In this document: positions 32,102-41,553 of the stretch, in pieces
Layout: each line of letters begins with the position of its first letter
Position numbering within the stretch: position 1 is the stretch's first letter
From: Pseudomonadota bacterium
Lineage (GTDB): Bacteria; Pseudomonadota; Gammaproteobacteria; JAKAQQ01
DNA: 58,118 nucleotides
Assembly: GCA_021839245.1 (NCBI GenBank)
Contig: JAKCBQ010000008.1
Location: 1 to 58,118, forward strand
Reading direction: 5' to 3'
The notes under the pieces: generated by a model
The model's input: the letters and a program-made list of their open reading frames with translations, nothing else
Told to the model about the DNA's origin: nothing
Database searches by the model: none
Made by a program: the position numbers and the translations under genes

Positions 32102-34759
32102 ATGGGTGTTTTTCGATCCTCTTCCTCGTCCCCGACCGGTGCCCCCCGCGCGGATCGGAGCACCACCTTTCGCGCCCGCCTGCTCGCGGTGGCGTGGCTT
32201 CCGGCCGCGGTCTCGGTGGTGGCCTTGAGCCTCTTCATCATCGGAGCGCGTCTCGAGCGGCAGGCCGGGAACGAGGCCCGAGAGGGCGCCGCTCTCGCCC
32301 GGGCGTTCGTTCGAACCTTGCACCACGCGCCCTTCGCGGGGGTCCGCGAGCGTTTTCTCGCCGACGCTCTCGTGCACCGCCAGGCGATTCGCACGGTGGT
32401 GCTCCGCCGCCCCGGAAGAGTCGTGCTGCGTCTCGTGCGGCCCGCCCGTCCGCTGCCCTGGTTCGCAGGAGCGATCGCTCCCCTCGCCCGCCTCCTCGCC
32501 CCCCGTACCGCGCCCATGGTCCTTCGCCGAAGGCTTGCGCACTCCGGCGGGACCGTCCTCGTCCTGCGCCTCGCTCTTCATCCTCTGCTCCGCCGCGACG
32601 CCCGCATCGTCCTTCGGGGTCTCACGCTCCTCCTCCTCGCCCTCGGACTCAGCCTCGTCTTGGCCTTCCGCCTGCTCCGGACCATCACCCGCCCCCTCGA
32701 GCGGCTCACGGGGGCGTTCGACAGGCTTCGGGCCGGGGACCTCGCAGCCCGCGTCGCCGAGGACAGCCCGGGCGAGTTCGGTCGCCTCGAACGCCACTTC
32801 AACCGCATGGCGGAACGCATCGCCGCCCATCAGCACGAACTCGAGTCTCGGATCGCCCAGGCCACCGCGGAACTGCGCGCGCATCTCGACGAGATGGCGC
32901 GGAAGAACGAGGAACTCGAAGCCACGCGCCGCGCGGCCGAAGCCGCCAACCGGGCCAAGACCGAGTTTCTGGCCAACATGAGTCACGAAATCCGCACGCC
33001 CATGAACGCCGTCCTCGGCTACTCGGAGCTTCTCGCCGCAAGCGGACTCGATCACGACCAGCAGTCTTACGTCGAGGCCGTGCGTTCCTCGGGGGAAAGC
33101 CTCCTCAGTCTCATCGACGAGATCCTGGATCTCGCGCGCATCGAGACCGGCCACCTTCACCTCGAGCACGCCCCGTGCGATCCCCGGGCCCTCGCCGAAC
33201 GGGTGGCGGACATGCTGGCCCCGCAGGCCTACCAGAAAGAGCTCGAGTTCATCACCGACTTCTACGTCGAACCCACGCGCCCCGTCCTCGGCGACGGAGA
33301 GAAAATTCGCCAGATCCTCACGAACCTCATCGCCAACGCCATCAAGTTCACCGCCCGCGGCGCGATCGCGGTCACACTCCACCAGCACGACGAGGGCGAC
33401 CGGATCGAGTACGAATGCCTCGTCGAAGACACCGGTCCCGGCATCCCGGATGAGGCCGGCGTGCGGATCTTCGAACCCTTCACCCAGGCCGACGGCTCGA
33501 TCGCGCGCAGCCACGGGGGGGCGGGACTCGGGCTCGCCATCGCCCGCCGTCTCGTCGAGGCCATGGGCGGGAGGCTCACCCACCAAGCGCGCGAAGGCGG
33601 CGGCAGCGCTTTCCGCCTGCGCCTCACGCTTCCCGCCTGCGGACCGGTCACCGCCGCCGACGGGCGCGATCCTCTGCTGGCGGGACGCCACGCCCTCGTC
33701 CTGTGTCTCGACCCGGAGAGGGCGCGGCGCATTGCGTCGCTCCTCCGGGCTTGGGGTCTCACCTCCACCACCCTGAGCGGGGCCGACCTCATCGAGGCGC
33801 AGCGGACCCCACCCTCGCTCGCGGGCACGGACCTCGCCGTCCTGGCGATCGGCGCCGGTGAAATCGCCACCGAACCCCCCTGGCGGGGGCGGTGGCGGCC
33901 GCCCCCCCCGCTGCCGGTCCTTGTGCTGGCTTCCACCGCCGACCGGCGACGGATCCGCCGCCTGGCCCGTCACTTCGGTGGTCCGTGTCTTCCCGTCCAT
34001 ACAGCGCAAGACGAGATCCGCCGGCGCCTTCACACGCTGGTGAGCCCCGCCGACACAAGCAGTCTCGTCGTTGACGCGGACATCCGGCAGCTCCTCGCCG
34101 AGGAGCTGCCGCGGGATCGGGCGGCACTGGAAACCACGGCCTCGAACCGCGAGGAACTTGTGGAACTTCTGCACCGCCTCGACGGCACGGCCCGTTTCTG
34201 CCGGTTCGAGGCCTTGAAGGAAGCCCTTGAAGAGGGACGCGCCCGACTCGCGCGCGGGGAGGCCCCGGCGTTGGCCCTCACACCCGTGCGTGAGGCCATC
34301 GACGCCATCCTCGCGCATCTTCGCCCGGCCGGCTCCACCCCCCTCCGACCCACCACCGGCCGTCTTGCGGGCCTCACGGTCCTCGTGGCCGACGACAACC
34401 GACTCAACCGCGAGCTCATGACGCGCATGCTCGTCCGTCACGGGGCCTCGGTCGAGAGTTGCCCCGACGGTCGCTCCGCCCTCGCGCGCGCGGACGAGGT
34501 GGCCTGGAGCGTGGCGTTCCTCGACATCCACATGCCGGATGTCGACGGATTGAGGGTCTTGGCCGAGCTCCACCGGCGTTTCCCCGAACGGCCCGCCCTG
34601 GCCCTGAGCGCCGACGTCTTTCTGGAGACCCGCCGCGCGGCCGAGCGCGCCGGCGCGGTGGATTACCTGCTCAAACCCATCACCGAAGAACGCCTCGTCG
34701 CCGCGGTGCTCACCGCCCGCACGCGCGTCGTCTCAAACGGATCCGTCCCCGCGGCCTGA
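32102..34759 (+). CDS. Hybrid sensor histidine kinase (BarA/GacS-like) with degenerate receiver, HPt and receiver
   Basis: An 885-residue inner-membrane kinase. Spans are at about 27-50 and 175-195, bracketing a periplasmic sensor of about 125 residues; then HAMP (TRPLERLTGAFDRLRAGDL), HisKA with His295 in FLANMSHEIRTPMNAV and an ATPase domain (NLIANAIKFTARG, DTGPGIPDEA, GGAGLGLAIARRL). Residues about 525-650 are receiver-like but lack acidic and phosphoacceptor residues. An HPt segment follows with His691 (LLHRLDGTARFCRF), then a receiver with Asp808 (FLDIHMPDVDG). BarA itself is ordered kinase-receiver-HPt. It resembles GacS/BarA but the cognate regulator is not in the window. Confidence 0.9.
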   Translation: MGVFRSSSSSPTGAPRADRSTTFRARLLAVAWLPAAVSVVALSLFIIGARLERQAGNEAREGAALARAFVRTLHHAPFAGVRERFLADALVHRQAIRTVVLRRPGRVVLRLVRPARPLPWFAGAIAPLARLLAPRTAPMVLRRRLAHSGGTVLVLRLALHPLLRRDARIVLRGLTLLLLALGLSLVLAFRLLRTITRPLERLTGAFDRLRAGDLAARVAEDSPGEFGRLERHFNRMAERIAAHQHELESRIAQATAELRAHLDEMARKNEELEATRRAAEAANRAKTEFLANMSHEIRTPMNAVLGYSELLAASGLDHDQQSYVEAVRSSGESLLSLIDEILDLARIETGHLHLEHAPCDPRALAERVADMLAPQAYQKELEFITDFYVEPTRPVLGDGEKIRQILTNLIANAIKFTARGAIAVTLHQHDEGDRIEYECLVEDTGPGIPDEAGVRIFEPFTQADGSIARSHGGAGLGLAIARRLVEAMGGRLTHQAREGGGSAFRLRLTLPACGPVTAADGRDPLLAGRHALVLCLDPERARRIASLLRAWGLTSTTLSGADLIEAQRTPPSLAGTDLAVLAIGAGEIATEPPWRGRWRPPPPLPVLVLASTADRRRIRRLARHFGGPCLPVHTAQDEIRRRLHTLVSPADTSSLVVDADIRQLLAEELPRDRAALETTASNREELVELLHRLDGTARFCRFEALKEALEEGRARLARGEAPALALTPVREAIDAILAHLRPAGSTPLRPTTGRLAGLTVLVADDNRLNRELMTRMLVRHGASVESCPDGRSALARADEVAWSVAFLDIHMPDVDGLRVLAELHRRFPERPALALSADVFLETRRAAERAGAVDYLLKPITEERLVAAVLTARTRVVSNGSVPAA

Positions 34760-35155
34760 ACCGCAACCTCCGTCGGCGAGCGCGAGCGCAAACGCAAAGA
34801 CCCACCCCCCCTCGTCGCTCAGGCTGATCTCGAACCGGCGGATGCCGCGGGCGCGGGCGAGCGTCGCGGCCGCGGCGGAGAGGCGCACCTCGGGACGCCC
34901 CGAGGCGTCGTTGACAACGGCGACCGCCCGCAGACCGACGCCGCCCGAAAAACCCGTCCCGAGGGCCTTCACGACCGCCTCCTTGGCGGCAAAACGACCG
35001 GCGAGATAGCGGACGCTTCGTCCCGGGCCGCGTCGCTCCCAGGCGGCGAACTCCTCGGGATCCAGGAGACGGCGAACGAACCGCAAGCCGTAGCGCGTCT
35101 CGAGCCGGGCGATACGCGCCACCCGGACCGCGTCGAACCCGACCCCGCGGATCAC
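34733..35155 (-). CDS. acpS: Holo-[acyl-carrier-protein] synthase
   Basis: A 140-residue phosphopantetheinyl transferase: GVGFDAVRVARIARLETRYG with the first Asp, RYLAGRFAAKEAVVKALGTG with the metal-binding Glu, and RRFEISLSDEGGWVFAFALA. It loads phosphopantetheine onto apo-ACP. GTG 35155 overlaps the pdxJ stop by 4 bases. The 3' end overlaps the convergent kinase gene by 27 bases. It is the last gene of the lep-rnc-era-recO-pdxJ series. Confidence 0.93.
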   Translation of the reverse strand: MIRGVGFDAVRVARIARLETRYGLRFVRRLLDPEEFAAWERRGPGRSVRYLAGRFAAKEAVVKALGTGFSGGVGLRAVAVVNDASGRPEVRLSAAAATLARARGIRRFEISLSDEGGWVFAFALALADGGCGSGRGDGSV

Positions 35156-35904
35156 GCGGCCGGCTCGGGGCGAGGCCCCGGGCACACGAGCGCCCGCATT
35201 TCGCGGACCGCCTCCGGGAAGCCGACGAAAAGCGCGCGGGCGACGACGGCGTGACCGATGTTGCAGGCCCCGATGAGCGGAACGGCGGCGAGGAGAGGCT
35301 CCACGTTGCGGTAGTGGAGGCCGTGACCGGCGTGGACCTCGAGACCCGCCTCCGCCGCCCGCCGTGCCGCGGAGGCGATCTCGGCGAGCGCGAGCGCCCG
35401 CGTCTTCTCGTCCGCGGCGTTGGCGTAGCGACCGGTGTGGATTTCGACGGCCCGCGGCCGCAACACGGCGGCCCGTTCGACCGCCTCCGGCTCGGGATCG
35501 ATGAAGAGAGAGACGGCGATGCCCGCCGTCGAGAGCCGCTCGAGGGCGTCCCTGAGACGAGCCTCGTCGCGCGCGAGGTCGAGCCCCCCCTCCGTCGTCC
35601 GCTCCTCGCGCCGCTCGGGCACGAGACAGCAACGGGCCGGAGCCGACGCGAGAGCGAACGAGACGATCCCGGGATCGAGGCTCATTTCGAGATTGAGGGG
35701 GATTTCGAGAAGCTCGAGCAGACGCCGGACGTCGTACTCCTGAATATGCCGGCGATCCTCACGCAAGTGCACTGTGATGTTGTCCGCTCCGGCCTCGGCG
35801 GCGAGGAGCGCCGCTGCCACCGGGTCGGGGTACGGGGTCCCCCGCTGGGCGCGCAGGGTGGCCACATGATCGACGTTGACACCAAGCTCACGGGGAGGGA
35901 GCAT
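35152..35904 (-). CDS. pdxJ: Pyridoxine 5'-phosphate synthase
   Basis: A 250-residue TIM barrel: LGVNVDHVATLRAQRGTPYP, ADNITVHLREDRRHIQEYDV, LNLEMSLDPGIVSFAL, CCLVPERREERTTEGGLD, VEIHTGRYANA and VHAGHGLHYRNVEPL, all in family order. It condenses deoxyxylulose phosphate with aminoacetone phosphate to make PNP, later oxidised by PdxH (also in this window). ATG 35904 overlaps recO by 17 bases. Confidence 0.97.
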   Translation of the reverse strand: MLPPRELGVNVDHVATLRAQRGTPYPDPVAAALLAAEAGADNITVHLREDRRHIQEYDVRRLLELLEIPLNLEMSLDPGIVSFALASAPARCCLVPERREERTTEGGLDLARDEARLRDALERLSTAGIAVSLFIDPEPEAVERAAVLRPRAVEIHTGRYANAADEKTRALALAEIASAARRAAEAGLEVHAGHGLHYRNVEPLLAAVPLIGACNIGHAVVARALFVGFPEAVREMRALVCPGPRPEPAA

Positions 35905-36670
35905 CGGCGGACTCCGGAGGGGCGGACGGTGAGGAACGGAGAGAGACGAGGGCGCGCACGGCACCGTAGACTCCGCGGCTGCGTTCGAGAGGCCCGGTGT
36001 GTGCGGCGAGACAGGCGGGAAGCAGCCGGTCGGCGAGGCGGAGGACGTCCGGGTCCTCGAACCGCTCTTCGGCCAGCGCCCAAAGAAGCGCTCCCGAGAC
36101 CCCGTTCTCCGTTCGCTCGACGCGCACGGTCCCGCCCGCGCCGACCGTCGCCCGATAGAAGAGGGTGGGGTCCACGCGCTCCCCGTCGCTCGCCGCACGG
36201 AGAAAATCGGGGCCGAAGCCGAGGGCGTCGAGGAGCCGCTTCTCGAACCGACGCACGACCGCCCGGGGCAAGAGCCGCTCCTGAGCGGCCGAGGCGAGGG
36301 CCGTCAGGGTCGAGGCGTAAAGGTCATGGACACCCTCCTGAGGCACACCACGGGGGAGAAGGCGCAGAAGAACCTCGTTCAGGTAGAACGCCGACCACAA
36401 CGATTCGCCCTCGAGAGCAGGGGCCGCTCCCGCCGGCTCGAGAGCCCCCAGGTTCGCCAACCCCCCGGGGCGGCGGAGACTCCACGCGGCGAGGAGCGGA
36501 CGGAACGGTTCGGGCCGCGCCGCCTCCCGGCGTCGCGGTCGGCGCGCCCCGCGGGCCAGGGCGGCGATGCGACCGTGGTGCCGTGTGAGGAGTTCGAGAT
36601 GGAGGCTCGTCTCCTGCCACGGGCGACGGTGAAGCACCCAGACGGGTTCGTTGGCGACGTGCTCGCTCAC
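35888..36670 (-). CDS. recO: DNA repair protein RecO
   Basis: A 260-residue protein with the OB-fold N-terminus (PVWVLHRRPWQETSLHLELL, GRIAALARGARRPRR) and the helical C-terminal part (LWSAFYLNEVLLRLLPRG, FEKRLLDALGFGPDFL). No zinc-binding Cys cluster is present, as in E. coli RecO. It loads RecA on SSB-coated gaps together with RecR (44804-45409). GTG 36670 overlaps the era stop by 4 bases. Confidence 0.9.
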   Translation of the reverse strand: MSEHVANEPVWVLHRRPWQETSLHLELLTRHHGRIAALARGARRPRRREAARPEPFRPLLAAWSLRRPGGLANLGALEPAGAAPALEGESLWSAFYLNEVLLRLLPRGVPQEGVHDLYASTLTALASAAQERLLPRAVVRRFEKRLLDALGFGPDFLRAASDGERVDPTLFYRATVGAGGTVRVERTENGVSGALLWALAEERFEDPDVLRLADRLLPACLAAHTGPLERSRGVYGAVRALVSLRSSPSAPPESADAPSP

Positions 36671-37578
36671 GCCGGTTCCTCGGGGCGGCGCTCGGCCACG
36701 GCCTCGGCGACGAGACGCGTGTCCTCGTCCCACCCGGGATCCACCCGCACCCAGAGGTCGAGATGCACCGCTCGCCCCCAACGGCGCACGAGCTCCTGTC
36801 GGGCCTCGGTTCCGATCCGGCGCAGCATGCTGCCGCCGTGGCCGATCACGATCGCCTTGTGCGAGGGGCGGGCGACGAGGATGGCGAATCCGAGGACGAG
36901 TTTCCCCTCCTCCTCGCGCCGGCTTTCGGGGACGACGTGGAGACCGTAGGGGACTTCTTCACGGAGGGCCTCGAAGAGTTTTTCGCGCACGATCTCGCCG
37001 GCCAGACGGGTGTCGTCGAGCGGCGCGGAGGCGGGGGACGCCCGCGCCGCGCTCTCGGGGAGGACCCGCGCGAGTGCCGTCCTCAAGCGGTCGAAGTTCT
37101 CCCCGCTCAGGGCCGAGAACGGCACAAGAAAACGGGCCCCGGGGGCGCGCGCCGCGGCCGCCTCGAGCGCCGGGAGCAGGCGCGCGCGCGGGCGCACGCG
37201 ATCGGCGCGGGCGAGGGCCACGCCCCAGGGCACCGAGGCGGAGGCGAGGCGCGCGACAAGCGCGTCCTCCGCTTCCGTCCAGCGCGGCGCGTCGACGACG
37301 AGGACGACGGCGTCGGCCGCGAGGAGCTCCTCCCCGAGCACGTGTTGCATGCGGCGGTGGAGAAGACTCCGCGTCCGCACGGGGGCCCATCCGGGGGTGT
37401 CGACGAGGAGAATCCCGCGGCCCTCCGCCCGCGCCGGGGCGAGGGTGGCCCCGCGCGTGGTCTCCGCCCGCGGGCTCACGATGCTCCACTTCTCGCCCAC
37501 CCAGGCGTTGAACAGGGTGGATTTGCCCACGTTGGGGCGCCCGACGAGAACGACGCGCGGCGGGGATTCGCGACTCAC
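36667..37578 (-). CDS. era: GTPase Era with non-canonical G4 motif
   Basis: A 303-residue protein: G1 GRPNVGKST (13-21), switch TTRG, G3 DTPG (60-63), G5 PFSALSGENFDRL and the KH domain (EVPYGLHVVPESRREEEGK, FAILVARPSHKAIVIGHGGS). The oddity is G4: where Era has NKxD, this protein reads ALARADRV, with Ala123-Arg-Ala-Asp126. Asn normally reads the guanine base, so nucleotide specificity may be altered. It binds the 3' end of 16S rRNA for 30S assembly. GTG 37578 overlaps the rnc stop by 4 bases. Confidence 0.93.
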   Translation of the reverse strand: MSRESPPRVVLVGRPNVGKSTLFNAWVGEKWSIVSPRAETTRGATLAPARAEGRGILLVDTPGWAPVRTRSLLHRRMQHVLGEELLAADAVVLVVDAPRWTEAEDALVARLASASVPWGVALARADRVRPRARLLPALEAAAARAPGARFLVPFSALSGENFDRLRTALARVLPESAARASPASAPLDDTRLAGEIVREKLFEALREEVPYGLHVVPESRREEEGKLVLGFAILVARPSHKAIVIGHGGSMLRRIGTEARQELVRRWGRAVHLDLWVRVDPGWDEDTRLVAEAVAERRPEEPA

Positions 37579-38258
37579 GAACGTTCCAGCCAGTGGAGAC
37601 ACGCCGCCGCGGCGCGCTGTTCGGCCTCACGCCGCGAACCGCCCTCCGCGCTCTGCTGAGGAACGTCGGGGCCGACGCTGCAACGCACCACGAAACGCGG
37701 CGCGTGCGACGGACCCTCGCGGGCCAGGACGACGTAGGAGGGCGGGGGAAGGCGGCGGGCCTGGGCCCATTCCTGAAGACGGGTCTTGGGATCCCGGTCC
37801 TCCGCACCGGGATCGGCGGCGGCCAGATCCGGACCGAGCAGACGGTGGACGAAGCGGCGGGCCTCGTCCCAACCGCCGTCGAGGAAGACGGCCGCCACAA
37901 CGGCCTCGAGAGCGTCGGCGAGGGGGGCTTCCGCCGTCGAGCGGTCGAATCCTCCTCCGACGCGCAGGCGTTGATCGAGACCGAGGCGCCGCGCGGCCGA
38001 GGCGAGCGCACGCGACGAGACGAGTCGGGCCCGGCGCCGGGTGAGGGCTCCTTCCGTCGCCTCCGGCCGCCCGTGGTAGAGGGTCTCGGCCACCGCAAGC
38101 CCGAGCACCGCATCGCCGAGAAACTCGAGCCGTTCGTTGTGTTCGCCGCCGTGGCTGGCGTGGGTGAGCGCACGGGCGAGGAGATCGGGGCTGCGGAAGC
38201 GGTAACCCAGGAGACGCTCGAGATCCCCGGGGGCCGGCGTTTCGTCGAAGCCGCTCAT
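37575..38258 (-). CDS. rnc: Ribonuclease III
   Basis: A 227-residue protein: LLGYRFRSPDLLARALTHAS, signature NERLEFLGDAVLGLAVAETL, second acidic cluster ADALEAVVAAVFLDGGWDEA and a C-terminal dsRNA-binding domain (PKTRLQEWAQARRLPPPSYV, GGSRREAEQRAAAACL). It matures rRNA and cleaves double-stranded RNAs. It overlaps the DUF4845 gene by 4 bases and era by 4. Confidence 0.97.
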   Translation of the reverse strand: MSGFDETPAPGDLERLLGYRFRSPDLLARALTHASHGGEHNERLEFLGDAVLGLAVAETLYHGRPEATEGALTRRRARLVSSRALASAARRLGLDQRLRVGGGFDRSTAEAPLADALEAVVAAVFLDGGWDEARRFVHRLLGPDLAAADPGAEDRDPKTRLQEWAQARRLPPPSYVVLAREGPSHAPRFVVRCSVGPDVPQQSAEGGSRREAEQRAAAACLHWLERS

Positions 38259-38620
38259 TGCTCCCGGCGCGGGATCGGTACCGTGGCGTGAAAGTGCATC
38301 CAGAACCCCATATTGCCGAGGTAGGGCGTCTTCGCCGTGTAGTCGATCACGTACACGAGACCGCGGCCGCGGCGGATCACGCGGACGTCACGCACGTGCA
38401 CGCCCGGAAACTCGTTGACCTGGAACTGGTGCACGACCGCGCGCATGGCGGCCTCGCGCCCGGGCTCGCGGACCGTCTTCGCGGCGTTGTCCACCGCCTT
38501 GACCACGGTGTAGTACTCGAGATAATCCGGACCCAACCGCACGATGGCCAGCGCGACGAGCGCGCCGAAGCCCAGGGCCACCAGCCAACCCCAAAACCCC
38601 ATCCCCTGATCGCGTCTCAT
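38255..38620 (-). CDS. DUF4845 membrane protein
   Basis: A 121-residue protein with one N-terminal span (GFWGWLVALGFGALVALAIV) and a small periplasmic domain (YLEYYTVVKAVDNAAKTVRE, NEFPGVHVRDVRVIRRGRGL). Proteins of this family sit between lepB and rnc throughout beta- and gammaproteobacteria; their role is not established. ATG 38620 starts RRDQGMGFWGW, the common N-terminus. Confidence 0.9.
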   Translation of the reverse strand: MRRDQGMGFWGWLVALGFGALVALAIVRLGPDYLEYYTVVKAVDNAAKTVREPGREAAMRAVVHQFQVNEFPGVHVRDVRVIRRGRGLVYVIDYTAKTPYLGNMGFWMHFHATVPIPRREQ

Positions 38621-38646
38621 GACCGTTTCCCCCGCTTCGAGGCCCG

Positions 38647-39417
38647 TCAGTGAATCAACCGCCCGATCCGGTTCCACAGGGGTGGATGCCGGAAGGCGTC
38701 CCAATTGAACCATATCAGAAACGCCCGTCCCACGAGGTCGCGGTAAGGAACCGTCCCCCAGTAACGGCTGTCGTCGCTGTCGTCGCGGTCGTCGCCCATG
38801 ACGAAATAATGCCCGGGAGGGACCAGCGTGCTGCCGCTCGGGGCTCCGAGCCCCGGTGTGATGAGAATGTCGTGGGTGACGTGCCCGAGATGCTCGACGC
38901 AGAGGAGGGACCCCGGCGGACCGCTCGGGCCCCGGTACGGGCCGAGGCAGCGGTGGGGGATGGGCACCCCGTTGATCCAGAGGTTGTTGCCGCGATAGCT
39001 CACCAGACTCCCCGGGACCCCCACGACGCGTTTGATCCAGTCCTGCCAGGGTTTTTCGGGGAAGCGGAAGACGACGACGTTGCCGACGTGTGGCCGCCCG
39101 GTGGGAATGAGGACTTGATTGGTCACCGGCAGTCGGATGCCGTAGGCAAACTTGTTCACGAGGATGAAATCGCCGACGAGAAGCGTCGGCACCATCGAAC
39201 CGGAGGGGATGCGGAACGGTTCGACCACGAAGGAGCGGATGAAGAGGATGACGAAGAGGACGGGAAAGAGCGAGCGGCTGTAGTCGACCGCGTGCGCGAA
39301 GATCCCCCCCGGGGCGGGCGCGCGGCCGCGGCGACGGCGGATGTGGGCCGCGAGCAGGACGCCGCCCGAGACGAGAAGCGCGAGAAGGAAATAGAAAGCG
39401 ATGCCGTAAACGATCAT
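38647..39417 (-). CDS. lepB: Signal peptidase I
   Basis: A 256-residue membrane serine protease: two N-terminal spans (about 2-25 and 48-64), catalytic Ser74 in RIPSGSMVPTLLVGD, general-base Lys129 in WQDWIKRVVGVPG, and GHYFVMGDDRDDSDDSRYWG near the C-terminus. It removes signal peptides at the periplasmic face. ATG 39417 is preceded by GAGG. It lies 40 bases after lepA and 26 before DUF4845. Confidence 0.96.
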   Translation of the reverse strand: MIVYGIAFYFLLALLVSGGVLLAAHIRRRRGRAPAPGGIFAHAVDYSRSLFPVLFVILFIRSFVVEPFRIPSGSMVPTLLVGDFILVNKFAYGIRLPVTNQVLIPTGRPHVGNVVVFRFPEKPWQDWIKRVVGVPGSLVSYRGNNLWINGVPIPHRCLGPYRGPSGPPGSLLCVEHLGHVTHDILITPGLGAPSGSTLVPPGHYFVMGDDRDDSDDSRYWGTVPYRDLVGRAFLIWFNWDAFRHPPLWNRIGRLIH

Positions 39418-39457
39418 CCGGCGGATCCTCTGGGTGGCGAAGGGTGTGGGGGCCGGG

Positions 39458-41275
39458 TCACGGCGTTCCCCGCGAGGACGGCGCACGCTCGAGCACCGCG
39501 AGGAAGGCTTCCTGGGGGATCTCGACGTGCCCGAAGCGCTTCATGCGTTTTTTGCCCTCCTTCTGACGTTCGAGGAGTTTGCGTTTGCGCGTGATGTCCC
39601 CCCCGTAGCACTTCGCGGTCACGTTCTTGCGTAACGCCTTGACGGTGGCGCGGGCGATGACCTGGCTGCCGACCGCGGCCTGGACGGCCACGTCGAAGAG
39701 CTGACGCGGAATGAGCGTGGCGAGGCGTTCCACGAGGGCGCGTCCCTGAGCGTACGCCCGCTCACGGTGGACGATGAGCGCGAGAGCGTCGACCCGCTCG
39801 CCGTTCAGGAGCACGTCGAGACGCACGAGGGGCGCGGGGCGAAACCCGGCGAACCGGTAGTCGAACGACGCAAATCCGTGGCTCACCGACTTCAAGCGAT
39901 CGAAGAAATCGAGAACGACCTCGTTGAGCGGAAGTTCGTAGGTGAGCGCCACCTGGCGAGCGTGGTACTGGAGGGCTTTCTGGACGCCGCGCTTGTCGTG
40001 ACAGAGCGCGAGGACATCGCCGAGATGCACGGAGGGGGTGAGGAGCGTGGCCTCGATGACCGGTTCGCGGATCTCCGCAATCTCCCCGAGCGGCGGAAGG
40101 CGGGCAGGGTTGTCGACCGTGTGCGTCTCGCCCCGGCGGTCGAGGACTTCATAGCGGACGGTAGGGGCGGTCACGATGAGATGAAGCCCGTACTCGCGCT
40201 CGAGACGTTCCTGCACGACCTCCATGTGAAGAAGACCGAGAAATCCGCAGCGGAAGCCAAAGCCGAGAGCCGCCGAGGTCTCGGGCTCGTAAACGAACGA
40301 GGCGTCGTTGAGATGAAGTTTGTCCATCGCCTCACGCAGCGCCTCGTAGTCGTCGGCCTCGACCGGGAAGAGCCCGGTAAAGACGCGCGGGGCGACGGTC
40401 TCGAAGCCCGGGAGCGCCTGCGCGCAGGGACGCGCGGCCTCGGTCAGCGTGTCGCCGCTTCGCGCCGACGCGACATCCTTCACACCGGCGACGAGGTAGC
40501 CGACCTCGCCGCAGGCGAGCGCGTCCCGTTCGCTCATCCGCGGCGTGAAGAGGCCGACGTGTTCGGCCGTGTGGTCACGCCCGGCGGCGCAAAAACGCAG
40601 GCGGGTGCCGCGGGCGAGGGCGCCGTCGACCACCCGCACGAGGCTCACCACCCCTTGGTAGTTGTCGAACCAGGAATCGAGAAGAAGGGCCCGAAGCGGC
40701 GCGGTGGGGTCGCCGCGGGGTGAAGGAACGCGGGCGACGATGGCCTCGAGCAACGCGTCGATCCCGACCCCGCTCTTGGCGCTCACGCGCAGCGCGTCGT
40801 GGGCCTCGATCCCGATGAGATCCTCGATCTCGCCGATGACCCGCTCGGGATCGGCGGCCTCGAGGTCCATCTTGTTGATGACCGGAACGATCACAAGACC
40901 GAGATCGAGAGCCTTGTAGCAATGGGCGACGCTCTGCGCCTCGACGCCCTGGACGGCGTCGACCACGAGGAGCGCCCCCTCGCAAGCGGCGAGAGAGCGG
41001 GAGACTTCGTAGGAGAAATCCACGTGGCCGGGTGTGTCGATGAGGTGGAACCGATAACGGCCGCCGTCGGCGGCGGTGTAGTTGAGGGCCACCGACTGGG
41101 CCTTGATGGTGATCCCGCGCTCACGTTCGATCTCCATGGTGTCGAGCACCTGAGCGACCATCTCGCGTTTGCTGAGCCCCCCGCAGCGCTCGATGAAGCG
41201 GTCGGCCAGCGTGGACTTGCCGTGATCCACGTGGGCGATGATGCAGAAGTTGCGGATGTGCCCGAGATCGCTCAC
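39458..41275 (-). CDS. lepA: Elongation factor 4 (LepA)
   Basis: A 605-residue translational GTPase: [20 protein letters not shown] (G1), [12 protein letters not shown] (G2), [18 protein letters not shown] (G3), [11 protein letters not shown] (G4), then EF-G-like domains with [20 protein letters not shown] and the LepA C-terminal domain ending [29 protein letters not shown]. It back-translocates or remodels stalled ribosomes. GTG 41275 overlaps the glutaredoxin stop by 4 bases. Confidence 0.97.
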   Translation of the reverse strand: MSDLGHIRNFCIIAHVDHGKSTLADRFIERCGGLSKREMVAQVLDTMEIERERGITIKAQSVALNYTAADGGRYRFHLIDTPGHVDFSYEVSRSLAACEGALLVVDAVQGVEAQSVAHCYKALDLGLVIVPVINKMDLEAADPERVIGEIEDLIGIEAHDALRVSAKSGVGIDALLEAIVARVPSPRGDPTAPLRALLLDSWFDNYQGVVSLVRVVDGALARGTRLRFCAAGRDHTAEHVGLFTPRMSERDALACGEVGYLVAGVKDVASARSGDTLTEAARPCAQALPGFETVAPRVFTGLFPVEADDYEALREAMDKLHLNDASFVYEPETSAALGFGFRCGFLGLLHMEVVQERLEREYGLHLIVTAPTVRYEVLDRRGETHTVDNPARLPPLGEIAEIREPVIEATLLTPSVHLGDVLALCHDKRGVQKALQYHARQVALTYELPLNEVVLDFFDRLKSVSHGFASFDYRFAGFRPAPLVRLDVLLNGERVDALALIVHRERAYAQGRALVERLATLIPRQLFDVAVQAAVGSQVIARATVKALRKNVTAKCYGGDITRKRKLLERQKEGKKRMKRFGHVEIPQEAFLAVLERAPSSRGTP

Positions 41276-41553
41276 CGCGCCTCCCCACGGTCCGCGTCCG
41301 TGCCCCCGACGCGGTCCAGGAGGGGGAGAAGCCGGCCGAGAGTCTCGTCGTCCGGACGTCCCTCGCACACCACACGACCGTCGATCGTGAGCACGGGAAG
41401 CCGGCGGCCGAAGAGCGCCCGAAGCTCAGGATCGTGATCGACGTCGCGGACCGCCCAGCCGTCGGGGTCGACACCGCAGGCGCGCAGACGCGCACGAAGC
41501 TCCTCGCAGAGGTGGCAGCCCCGTCGGGTGTAGAAAACGATCCCCTCGCTCAC
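41272..41553 (-). CDS. Glutaredoxin-family (DUF836-like) thioredoxin-fold protein
   Basis: A 93-residue protein starting [24 protein letters not shown] is a redox-active pair at the end of the first strand. Later [18 protein letters not shown] gives the cis-Pro loop. Small glutaredoxin-like genes in this position, between the rpoE-rse genes and lepA, are known in Pseudomonas. GTG starts on both sides overlap neighbours by 4 bases. Confidence 0.88.
   Translation of the reverse strand: MSEGIVFYTRRGCHLCEELRARLRACGVDPDGWAVRDVDHDPELRALFGRRLPVLTIDGRVVCEGRPDDETLGRLLPLLDRVGGTDADRGEAR

Noticed and set aside
31949-34573. An 874-codon open frame antisense to the hybrid kinase
   Set aside because: It is the shadow of a high-GC gene with clear kinase motifs on the other strand; no domains are visible.
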